DNA from: Rhizopus arrhizus
Lineage: Eukaryota > Mucoromycota > Mucoromycetes > Mucorales > Rhizopodaceae
Direction of reading: 5' to 3'
NCBI GenBank assembly: GCA_024220505.1
Contig: JAKZZE010000006.1
Span: forward strand, 2,108,001 to 2,172,000
DNA length: 64,000 bases
Shown: positions 54,634-64,000 of the stretch, in pieces
Layout: every line of letters begins with the position of its first letter
How positions within the stretch are numbered: position 1 is the first letter of the stretch
Notes under the pieces: model-generated
Told to the model about the DNA's origin: nothing
Seen by the model: only the letters and a program-made list of their open reading frames with translations
Database searches by the model: none
Translations under genes and position numbers: made by a program

Positions 54634-57505
54634 ATGAACAACATCAACAACATTAAAATCGCTTGCACTTGTACCGAATGCAGCATGCATCCCGGTGGAT
54701 TTAGAAGACTTGCAAAGAGAACTGTTCTTACTCATAAGCGTCTGGACAGATTCAGAGGAAGAGGTTATAGTTTTTATTTTTTCGTATAAACGCACTCGTG
54801 TTAATGTAAAAAAAAAAAAAAAAAAAAAAAAAATAGAGTCCAGAAGACAAGTAGCCGAAGTCATGCAACAACCAACAGCCGTCCTTGAAAACGAAAGTGA
54901 GCATACCACCTTTGAAGGTATATTTTCAGTCGACAAAGCATTTTACATTAGAAAGGATTTATTTATTGAACTGTATTTTACAATTTGTTAGACCACATGA
55001 ATGTTGATGGAGAGGAGGAATTGAGCCACGAAGAACAGCTCAAGCATCTTTTGGTGCTCTACGTGGTTCTTTTTCAAGCAAAGTACCTCTCTGTACAAGC
55101 TGGTGAAGAATTGTTGGCCTTTCTCTCTTTCTTTGTTCGTGCTCTTGGCCATGACATGGAGATACCAACAAAGATCTCCACGGCTCGTGTCATGGTCAAC
55201 TACTCGTCTGCCAGCAGTGGTGTTTCTCGTTTTCTTGTCTGTTCCCTTTGCAGAAGCGTTTACACCACGGGAAGTTTGCATGCCCGACAATGCTCTTATG
55301 TCAGGTTTGCAAACAACCCTCACTGCCAAGAACAACCATGTGGTAATCCTCTTTTTGTTGGAAGCACCGTCAAGCCTGCTCTTGAGTACCCTTACAACTC
55401 AATTTTGGAAACGTTGAAGAAGTTTTTTGCTCGTCCTGCCTTCGAGTTCCAAATTGAGCAGTGGAGAAGTAGATCGGTGGAAGAGGATGTTCTTTACGAC
55501 ATCTATGATGGTAGAGTTTGGAGTCAGCTTGCCGACTCAAATGCTCAGCCATTTGTCAACAAAGAAAGGTCGTTGATGGTGTCGTTGAATGTGGACTGGT
55601 TTCAGCCTAGTGACGGTATGCACTATTCTTGTGGTGGTGTGTACCTCACTATCAACAATCTCCCAAGAAGTTCAAGGATGAAGACTTCCAACGTTATTCT
55701 TGTTGGTATGATTCCTGGTCCTGGCGAGCCCACGGATGACCAAATTCAAAACTTCTTGCGGCCAATGGTGGATGAGTTGATTGTCCTGTACGATGGTGTG
55801 GTTATACCCACCTATCAATGCCCAAATGGTATGCTTGTTCGTGTTGCTTTAATGTCAGTCAATTGCGACATACCTGCAGCGCGTAAAGTAGCCGGGTTTA
55901 TGGGGCAGTCAGCTCATAAGGCTTGTAACAAATGCTCAACTGTCTTTCCTAGAATCAGTACTGGTGTGAATTCATCCAAGCCTGATTTTTCGAACTTTGA
56001 TGATGAACACTGGATAATGAGGGACAGTATTCAACAAAGACAAGAAGCATTTGACTGGCTGAATGCAACTCACATCACTCAGCAAAGAGCCTTACAGACG
56101 AGCACGGGGAGTAAATGGAGTGAGCTCCATAGACTTTGTTATTTTGATGTGGTGAGATTGACAGCTGTGGATCCAATGCACAACTTGTTTCTTGGTACAC
56201 CAAAAAGAATGATTGAAGTTTGGGAAGGCCGTGGTTTGCTCACTGTAAATGATTTCAAGGCAATGGCTGATGAATCTAGCTCAGTTATCATTCCTTCTCA
56301 ATACTGCAAGATATCTAGATGTATGTAACAAATATAAAAAACTTTAATTCATGTTCAAGCTAACAATTATTTTTTTTTAAAAAAAAAAAGCCAAGATTGA
56401 AAGTTGTTTCAGTAACATGAAATCAGACGAGTGGAGAACGTGGTGCGTTGTGCTGTCGCCATTTCTCTTGAAACAGAAACTGGCAAGAGAGCACTTTGAC
56501 AATTGGATGCTGTACGTTGAAGCGGTGAAATTGGTCACTGGGCCCCTTGTTACAAATGAAGACATAGACATAGCCCATTCACTCTTTAAAAATTTTGGCA
56601 AGACTTGTGTTCGACTATATGGAAACTCTATGGCAACACCAAACATGCACATGCATATGCATCTCAAGGAATGCTTTTTGGACTTTGGTCCTTCTTATGC
56701 CTTTTGGCTTTATGGTTTCGAACGCCTTAATGGTAACATAAAAAATATAAACATTAATTTTAAGACAGGCTTCGAAACAACCTATGCAATTATGTTTATC
56801 CAAAATGTTCATACACAAGACCTCATACACTCATTACATTCATTCATTAACACAACCAACAATGACATGCTCCTATTAGTGAAATCTATAGAAAAGATAG
56901 GCGAGGTTACGAGTGATGAGAGTGGTTTAACGCCATTTGACTACTCTCGTTTCATAGACGGGCCTAGTTTATTCAATTCGACGATTACTGGTAGTGAGCC
57001 TCTGCCACCAACCTCCTATCCTTTAAAATACAACAAAAAAACACACCTTATATGCCATGAACATTATGAAGCTTTAAAAGCCTATTATATCTACACCTAT
57101 GCAACTAATACATACATCGATACTACTATACATTCATTTAAAAATATCACTTTGCTTGGACAACTTTATCAGCCAGCAATTAACAATTCCTTTTCATCAT
57201 CACCTTCATCATTCATTCAGGCCATTGTCGACAATCAACTGCGCATTGGTCAAATATCATATCTTTTCACACATTCATTTAACAATATGACTCATTACTT
57301 TGCATTTGTCAATTGGTACAGCCATGCGACCCAGCATTTCCCCACCTTCGATGGTACTGGCATCCAAGTGTGGAAGAATCAATATGAACCAGTGTCAAGA
57401 CTTAGCATACTTCCAATTCATCGAATTTATAACCCTGTTGCTGTCAAATCATACATCGATAACCACATCCTCACTCTCTCTCTTCCAAGAAAAATTTATA
57501 TGTAA
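54634..57505 (+). CDS. tnp2 (CACTA/Plavaka-type) transposase of element III
   Basis: Exons 54634-54763, 54837-54917, 54992-56320 and 56391-57505, GT-AG introns of 70-74 nt, about 884 residues. The start is ATG 54634 (MNNINNIKIACTCTECS), with the CxCxxC and His motif also seen in II. The catalytic part has LNVDWFQP (Asp about 272), CNKCSTVFP, VDPMHNLFLGT (Asp about 464) and YGFERLNGN (Glu about 624). The end is LSLPRKIYM. The third intron sits between QYCKISR and KIESCFSN, where II is continuous. Intron 1 ends in a long A run before TAG, an odd acceptor, but frame and homology support it. No lesion is seen, so this is the likely source of transposase for I and II'. Confidence 0.9.
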
Positions 57506-57692
57506 CAAATATGCAAAACCATTAAATCATTCATTTATCTATCGATATTATTATTATTATTTTTATTTTATTACATATTTTACTAAAGAATCATTCAATA
57601 GACTAGCTTTTTTTTTTAACAAATGTTTATTCAATTTGAAAAACGACAACAAAACAAGGAACAAAAAGGAAAGGAAAAAAAAAAGTGGATGC

Positions 57693-60598
57693 CTATGGCA
57701 TTGGGTTGACGGCGGCAAAGGAGGAAGAACCAGAAACAGAAGTTGGAAAGCCAAGAGCAGGGGAAGAAAAAGCCCAGGAAGGGTAATACTCATGGTCGAG
57801 CTTATAAGGGAACTCCACCTCAACATTTTCTATTCTTCTTCTAATAGCTGGTGGAGCCCCCTTTTTCTTTAACAAGTCTTTGTGCCCTTTCTGCAGCTCT
57901 TTGTGGAATTCCACTACCTGTAGGCAATTAAGGTACAGTAGCGGACAAAACTGGTGCACAAAACTTTTTTTTAGCTTTTAACTACCATTACCTGCTCATG
58001 GTAATTGCAATAGTCATGAAACTGTACTAGAAGGAGGATATACTAGTCATTGTAATCTATGTATGTTCTAAGCATGACATTGTTAAAACTGAGCGATAAG
58101 CGTGCTTTGAATTTATAAAATCTTATATTTTCTAAAAACCGCAAAAGTGGCTAAAATCTTAGACTTTATATAATCATCTCATCTCTTGATATTATCGGAT
58201 ATTCTTCTTTGCATATGCTAATAATATGCGTGTATATCATTTTCAGTAAAAGAACCCGGCTCTTTAACTATTCTTTTCCAAAGATCATCGACCCTTTTTG
58301 ATCTAGTGTCGTATCATCATACCTTTGCCATCAATTGCCACCTGGCATGCTTAAGCGGACTTAGGCCGGGATTAGTGGCGGCTAAACTTGTAGCACAGAA
58401 GCGCTGTTATCAAATATTGAGTTTATGACATGCGTTGACTTGTGCCTTGTGTCATTGTCATACTGAAACGAGAGATTACGACGTTTTAGACTACTATACG
58501 CTAGGCTTTTGTGGTATGAAGTAAGCGAAATATATGTGTATATTTATGAGTTCATTATACCATCGTATACCTGACACACATATTCTGGTCCTCAATATCT
58601 AATACAGCCTTAAAACATAACAGAGCAGCCAGCATGCTTCATTGTTTGATCACCGTGAAAAAATCGCTCAGGTTGCTCGACTTGCTTTCAATATTAGTGT
58701 ATACTATCTGCATCCATAATGTTCATATTTGTTTCATTGCTAAAGATAGCAGACTTCCAGCCCTCTATTGTATACAATGGCTTGTCGTGATACCACATTC
58801 ATCGCTTTTTCCGGCTAATACAGCTGATGAAATTCTTCGATTCCTTACTTCCGGACTCAAAATCTAGCTTCCTACTGTGCCTTTAGACTGACAGTCTGCT
58901 AACACTGTATCTTAAGGTCCTCAAAATGTGCTGAGCATCAGGAACTGTGTGTAGCGGACCTTGTCCAAGCTCTAGGTTGATGACTGAACTAATAACTTTT
59001 CAGGCTAATAGCGGAATACCTTCATGATCACAAGACATTAAGTTTCTTTCTTCCCTCTTTCTCCTGTTGATTGTCCATTTAGAGATCCTTGTTACTCTAG
59101 AAATATCTGCTGTCGTACGAACTAGGCGTGTTCGAGATCTCAGAGTTTCGTTTTTACAGTTGCTTATTTCTTAAACATATAAGGCTAGTACTTTGTTATA
59201 GTGAATAGGGTAAAAACAAAAGGGGGGACTCAATGGGAAACACAAAATAAGTACAGTTTTATATATTTTTAAGAGCTACTAAAATTTACTAATATGCTGT
59301 GAAATCTGAAAGCAAACGGGAGAGATATGGGGAAAATTGAAAGAAGGCTAGACAAGCACTACATTTTTGGCGAAAATTGAAATATGCAAAAAATCACTAA
59401 AAATGACCTTATGCCTGGGGGATGTCCGGCACAGTTCCGGTTTACATAACATAATGTATATTTTGGACTGTCTTTCAGATGGTATATGCCACAAAAGTCG
59501 CAGACATATGGCGGAGATACAATGTTGATTTTAATTTTGTGCACCAGTTTTGTCCGCTACTGTATATTAGAAAAAGAGGTTTATTGATATGTTATACTTA
59601 CTCTTTCACTTCTGAATGATGGCCGCTTGACAATAAATGTACGGCCATCTTCATCTTCTGGGCCATCCTCCTCATCAGAGGTCCAAGCAACCGTCAAGAT
59701 CTTTTCGGCAAATGGGAACCGGGCGTGGTATGCTGCTGCGTTGGCGTTGTAAGCAATCCTCCTGTTAAGGAGTTTCTATCATAAAGTATTGATATAAGTA
59801 TTATAGGCATTTTATATTATGATTTTTTGAATATCAAGTACTTACTGCATTTACGCGGCTGCGGCAGGCTGACGTTGGTGTCGCCACAGCTTTCCCATTT
59901 GCCTTATCCACCATGTAATAGAACTTACTTCTAATCATGGTGAATATCTGCGAATCAGTCAGGCAATTGAAGCGTTGGTGCTTCCTGACTTCATCGCGCA
60001 ACAGATTTTTTACTTTTCTGTTGGCCTTGTCGGTGATGGACTTGAGCGTATCAAACTTGATGCCACGGCCAACCAAGTATTCACGGTAGTGATCAGCTAT
60101 GTGATCCTATAATGTAAGTGAAAAAATTAAGAAATAAAGTTACTAAATTGAATTTACTAATTGATACTTTAATTTTTAGCTTACACTACACTGCTTTTTG
60201 ATCTTGTTGATCTCAGCCACAGAAACATACTGCTGCCCTTGCTGTGGCTGTTGAACTGGATGTTGCTGCTGCTGCTGCTGCTGTTGCTGTTGCCACATTT
60301 GAGCAAAAAACTGCATTTGGGCAGCCATCATCTCTGGTGTGAAACTAGAGGCTGCTCCAATAGCCTCTGCACCAGTATGGCTACCAAATGTTGCAACAGG
60401 AGCGGCCACAGGAGCAGAAACGGGAACAGGAGCAGAAGCGGGAACAGGAGCAGGAGCGGGAACAGGAGCAGGAGCAGGGAAAAGAGAAGAGGAAGAAGGA
60501 ACAACAGTGGATGATGATCCAGCGATATTTGAAGAAACTCTTGCCCTTTTTGGGGCATTGCTGGGAACGTTGATGGGTGTAGCGACGCGTCTAGACAT
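57693..60598 (-). CDS. Second gene of element III, unknown function, with copy D in intron 3
   Basis: Exons on the minus strand: 60185-60598, 59846-60106, 59602-59775, 57693-57917, about 357 residues. The start is MSRRVATPINVPSNAPKRAR, nearly the same as in I. Then come Ala/Pro repeats (PAPAPVPAPAPVPAS), poly-Gln with MQFFAQMWQ, a helical exon 2 (SQIFTMIRSKFYYMVDK), exon 3 with ARFPFAEKILTVAWTSDEED and exon 4 with WAFSSPALGFP. Intron 3 would be about 55 nt but now contains the 1627-bp copy D, so splicing may still remove it or may fail. PKRAR could be part of a nuclear signal. No known domain. Position facing the transposase, 188 bp away at the 3' ends, repeats that of II. Confidence 0.8.
57936..59562 (-). 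mobile_element. Copy D of the decayed Tc1 family (1627 bp)
   Basis: Same ends as copy A in opposite orientation, TA at 57934-57935 and 59563-59564. It lies in intron 3 of the second gene of III. The antisense ORF at 58634-58867 encodes the same peptide as the one in copy C. Confidence 0.95.
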
Positions 60599-62299
60599 TT
60601 TTTAAAATAAAGTATAAAGAAGAAGAAAAAAGAAGAATGTGCTACATTGTTTTTATATTCTTCAGTTTATTTTGTACTCTTTTTTTTTTTTTTTTTTTTT
60701 AAAAAAAAAAGAAAAAAAAAAACACTATTAGGGTTGAAGATGTTAAATTTAAATAAAGAATAAGTCTAACAATATATAAACAAGCTTTTTGAATATTTTA
60801 ATAGCTGAACTGTGTTAAAAAATGCAGTTGAAACGAGCTTTCATGGTTATTAGAATTTACTAATACTGAATAATTGTAACACTTGTAAAATGAAGCTATA
60901 AAAAAAGTACTTTTTTTTCCCTTTTTTTTTTCCTTTTTTTTTTAAAAAAAAATCTTTTCTGAAAGGTAAGTTCTTAATATTATATATACTCTATTATTGC
61001 TCTAATGGTACTTGTACTTTAGTAAAGTTGTGTTGGCTGCTTTCTTTATAGTTTAAATTGTCTTTATAAAGTCTTTTTCCCAGGATTATAGTTGCTTCTT
61101 CTTTTACTTGTTGGTATAAGCTTGGCTGGTGTCTTTTTTTCTTCTTTTATCTCGTGGTTCGTCTAAAGCAAGGTACTATTACTTTTACTATATACTCCAT
61201 AACTAATATTTATTATAGATGCGTTCTGCTTCCTTTTTTTTTACTTGTTGGTAAAGCTTAGCAAGGTTTTTCTCTTAGCCCATCTAAAGAAAGGTACTAT
61301 TACTTTTATTACATATCCTTCATAGCTAATAATTATTATAGATGTCTGCTGCTTTTTTTACTTGTGAGTATACGCTTAGCTAGTTTTTTTCCCATGGTCT
61401 ATCTAAAGAAAGGTACTATTGCTTTTATTATATATACACGATATTTAACATCTATTGTAGATGAATGTTGCTCTGCTTTGGCCTCTTTCTGTTTCTTTCC
61501 TGGCTTTTACTTTGGTTCTTAAGTACTGATGTATTTCCTTCTTTTGCTTTAATTACCCAGGTCCTTGTGCCTTTGAGTCCTTGTGTCTTTGAATCCTTGA
61601 GCTTGGCTTTTTTTTTTTTTTTTTCTTTTGAGAACTTTTTGAGTTCCACGAGACTAGTTGATGTATTTTTAGATTAGATGCTGCTATTCTGGTGACATTA
61701 GGTAAGTCAAGCACACTGCTAAAATGCTACAAGCAAAGAAATACTATGTATTGTTATTATTATTTTATTCAAATAAAAAAAAGCTATTTTTTATAAACAA
61801 AATCCCTATTTTTTTGTATATATAAAGCAAAATTTATTGCAATATGAATGGTCGATAAAGAAGTATATAAAGCAATATAAGTGGTTTATAAAGAAATATA
61901 TAAGGCAATATGAGTGGTTCATAAAGAAGTATATAAGGCAATATGAGCGGTTTATAAAGAGTAAAAAGACAAATAAAGTAATGATTTAAAAAGTATCATT
62001 GGTTGCCAAATTATTTATAACGTAGAATAGACTATGTAAAGCAGCTAACAAGAGAGACGCCTTCGCAGAACGACAATTGGGTCTGTATAAATCTACTTAT
62101 AGCTATGGATCATCATTTTCGTTAATATCGGCACCATACAGAGACGCAGAATATATTGACAGACATTTAGGTCCTTAAAGGGTGCCGATATTGACGTCGG
62201 CATAAATACCCATTCAATCACAGCTTTTGGCATCGTTAAACAGAAAAGCATATTGCTAAAAATTAACAATGTGCAGAGTTTGCACGATTATTTGCAGTG
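60599..62299. other. Right non-coding part of element III
   Basis: No gene seen. It follows the right part of I up to about 62010, with tandem units (agtatataaggcaatatgag) at 61845-61965. The last 290 bp differ from I. They contain an inverted repeat, aatatcggcac near 62126 and gtgccgatatt near 62180, and end in the terminal repeat at 62299. Confidence 0.65.
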
Positions 62300-62722
62300 G
62301 TCAAATCAGCCAATAGAAGTTGAATATAACCTTCCATTCAGGTACCGACCGAACAAACGGAAGTTCAAACCAACAATACCAAATCGGGAAAGGAAAAAGG
62401 CGCGTCTGTATCAACTGTACCTTAGGCATAAGCAAAGAATGCAAAAATTAAAGAATGAACTATATCCCTTAGACAATATTTGAATATCCATGAATATAAA
62501 TAGCATTCACATTTTCATTAAATAAAGAATCATCTTTAACATCATTTTATTATTTTTGTGTTTAGTCAAAGTCTTGAAGAACTGTTGACTTACCTTACAT
62601 CTATCCTCATCTACATTTGTCTGTTAGTGCTCTTCACATTTGGTAGCATCTGCGGTGTTCTTTATCTGCTGTGTATTTAATTTAATCTGGAAGACTTATC
62701 TAAACGTCTTAATTTGTTAACA

Positions 62723-63715
62723 ATGGGTGATAATCAAGAAAGAGTCGTTGGTGAGAATACCTTAGGTGAAGGTATTAATATGAATGGTGACATATCTATT
62801 CTAATTCGTGAATTTACTCGTGCCTTGAAAAACAATGGTGGTAGCTATAAAACTGCGGAACCTTCAACGTACAATGGTACAAGAGATGCTTTAATCATTG
62901 ACTCTTGGTTAAGGTCTATTGAAAGATTTAGCGAATTCAATCAATGGGAGAATGTCCGTACGAAAAATTATGCTTTGACCTTACTACGGGGACGTGCAGA
63001 GGCTTGGTACCGCTCTCTTGAAGTAGCTAATGATGAACCTACCGATTGGGCAACGTTCAAAAAAGAATTGATCGACTTCTTCCGTCCTGAAAATTCAAGA
63101 AGGCTTGCTCGTGATAAGTTGCAGAACTATGTTCAGACTGGCTCCTTGGTCGACTACATAAATGGATTTATGGATATAATTGTCGGTATCCCTGGAATTT
63201 CGGATGACGAATCATGTGACAGATTTATGAGGGGTCTACAAGACCCTCGTACTCGTTGCCATATTCGTCAAATTAATGCCACAACACTCAAGGCTGCTGT
63301 CCATGCTGCTATATCGTTCGACTCTGCACAGTTCGAACATATCGATACAAATAATTATAATGGCAATCGTTACAGTCAGCGTTTGAACAACTTTGGCGGC
63401 ATGCATAAGTCAGTTCCACCTGAAATTAATGACCCCATGGAATTAGATGCCCTGGATTTTCGCAGTCGTAATCAAAATCGACAAGGAAACAATGGTACAT
63501 GCTTCTATTGTGGTAATAAAGGACATCGTCGTGCAAATTGTCGAATCAGAATTCAAGATATCAAGCGTCTTGACAATGAAAGATTTAACAAGATTCGTGG
63601 TGGTAGCAATAGTAGTCGTAATTATAATGGTTCCAATAATGGTAATAACAATCGAAACTACGGTGGTAATGGCCGTCAACCCAACAACCATGGTAACAAG
63701 CAGGATTTTCATTAA
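62723..63715 (+). CDS. Gag of Ty3 element U
   Basis: 330 residues from ATG 62723 (MGDNQERVVGENTLGEG), 85 bp after the LTR. The capsid part has WLRSIERFSEFNQWENVRTK, ALTLLRGRAEAWYRSL and FRPENSRRLARDKLQ, the typical retrotransposon Gag layout. One CCHC zinc knuckle follows (CFYCGNKGHRRANC), then a tail rich in Asn, Gly, Arg and Ser. The stop at 63713-63715 overlaps the pol frame, which is one base back. It forms the particle and packages RNA. No lesion was found within it. Confidence 0.92.
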   Translation: MGDNQERVVGENTLGEGINMNGDISILIREFTRALKNNGGSYKTAEPSTYNGTRDALIIDSWLRSIERFSEFNQWENVRTKNYALTLLRGRAEAWYRSLEVANDEPTDWATFKKELIDFFRPENSRRLARDKLQNYVQTGSLVDYINGFMDIIVGIPGISDDESCDRFMRGLQDPRTRCHIRQINATTLKAAVHAAISFDSAQFEHIDTNNYNGNRYSQRLNNFGGMHKSVPPEINDPMELDALDFRSRNQNRQGNNGTCFYCGNKGHRRANCRIRIQDIKRLDNERFNKIRGGSNSSRNYNGSNNGNNNRNYGGNGRQPNNHGNKQDFH

Positions 63716-64000
63716 ACGTAGTTGATCAGGAAGTACAACTACGTGAACATGAAAATCTTCCATTAAACGATTATAGTAATAATAAACTGAATGACTTTGA
63801 CAACTATTCCTCCGTCCTTGCTGTTAACGCTGGTCCATTAGAATTGCAGCCTATTGTTTATGAACAAAGTTTGACAAATGACTTAATACACATAACAGAG
63901 TTGCATACCATGATGACCAATCTACCAGTATACGAAGGCCTAATCAAGAATCGTACAATTAAAATTCTTATTGATAGTGGTGCATCAGAAAACTATGTCT
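63697..64000 (+). CDS. Start of Pol of element U (protease), cut by window edge
   Basis: The frame is open from 63697, after a TAA at 63694-63696, to the end of the window. It is -1 relative to gag and overlaps it by 19 bases, without a canonical slippery heptamer. One extra T in the T4 run 63706-63709 would fuse the two, so either an unusual frameshift or a sequencing error is possible. The protease motif ILIDSGASENYV stands at the window end, with the standard DSG. No ATG lies near the start, so it is read as a fusion with Gag. RT, RNase H and integrase are expected beyond the window. Confidence 0.8.

Larger units (their letters stand above)
48918..62299 (+). mobile_element. CACTA/Plavaka-like element III, with II' in its first bases and copy D in an intron
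   Basis: Parts are 48918-48919 and 53316-62299. The left end reads CACTGCAAATAATGTTGCA once II' is removed, and the complement of the right end reads CACTGCAAATAATCGTGCA. The 3-bp duplication GTC is at 48915-48917 (shared with II) and 62300-62302. Net length without II' and copy D is about 7.36 kb. It carries the tnp2 transposase (plus) and the second gene (minus), both apparently intact. It is the best candidate for the autonomous parent of I and II'. Confidence 0.88.
36530..62638 (+). repeat. 5' LTR of Ty3 element U, split by about 25.7 kb
   Basis: Parts are 36530-36574 and 62303-62638, 381 bp together. It begins TGTCAAGACC and ends CTCTTCACA. Two bases later TGGTAGCATCTGCGG (from 62641) is a good primer-binding site. 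Promoter gaatataaatagc lies near 62492 and an AATAAA signal at 62518-62526, both in the right part. The break is at GTC (36572-36574 and 62300-62302), the target duplication of the CACTA-like elements. LTR borders are inferred from TG/CA ends and the primer site, because the 3' LTR is outside the window. Confidence 0.75.

Noticed and set aside
62253..62483. 76-codon ORF reading LHDYLQWSNQPIEVEYNL and onward, looking like a small gene
   Set aside because: It crosses the border of element III at 62299 with the GTC duplication and continues into the U LTR. The frame exists only because of that junction.

Overview
The window reads as a piece of an AT-rich genome from an early-diverging fungus, most likely Mucoromycota (Mucorales). 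I infer this from short GT-AG introns of about 50-70 nt, chromodomain Ty3 elements, Tc1/IS630 transposases, tnp2 (CACTA/Plavaka-type) transposases and a eukaryotic tRNA-Arg gene. I see no ordinary host protein gene. Apart from the tRNA, almost everything is transposable elements inserted inside one another, and many borders can be placed to the base from target-site duplications (TSDs).

Layout. 1-9332: remnants of two Tc1/IS630 elements; one otherwise intact Tc1 gene (O) split by a second element (copy A); a LINE fragment; a Ty3 gag with its LTR; another Tc1 (Q) inserted beside an integrase tail that is followed by its 3' LTR. 9733-13470: copy B of the same decayed Tc1 family as copy A, itself hit by a solo LTR with a 5-bp TSD and by a Tc1 (R) with 211-bp inverted repeats. 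13473-14476: Ty3 LTR debris. 14477-36415: one LTR (V) split by two related minus-strand Ty3 elements, X (14595-22137, all four ORFs open) and Y (22278-36389). Y's 5' LTR is split by the young chromovirus W (30160-36087, its two LTRs alike throughout). 36446-36518: tRNA-Arg(ACG), minus strand. From 36530: the LTR of a further Ty3 element U starts 12 bp upstream of the tRNA and is interrupted at a GTC site by about 25.7 kb of CACTA/Plavaka-like elements. It resumes at 62303 and leads into U gag and the start of U pol, which runs off the window.

The CACTA/Plavaka block has two full elements, II (36575 plus 41119-48914) and III (48918-48919 plus 53316-62299). Each carries a plus-strand multi-exon tnp2 transposase facing a minus-strand four-exon second gene of unknown function. 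It also has two deletion derivatives. I (36576-41115) keeps the second gene and only the last codons of the transposase; II' (48920-53312) keeps only ends and subterminal repeats. I sits in the first base of II and II' in the first two bases of III. Copies C and D of the decayed Tc1 family lie in II' and in an intron of III's second gene.

How the genes work together. X and Y make Gag, then protease-RT-RNase H by a -1 frameshift at a conserved AAAAAAC heptamer placed directly before the gag stop. They then carry a separate integrase ORF and a third ORF of unknown function that ends inside the 3' LTR. The II/III transposases are the likely source of activity for I and II'. Copies A-D share one broken transposase and must have been moved in trans. 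Several ORF breaks in the window are single missing bases in homopolymer runs and may be sequencing errors rather than true decay.
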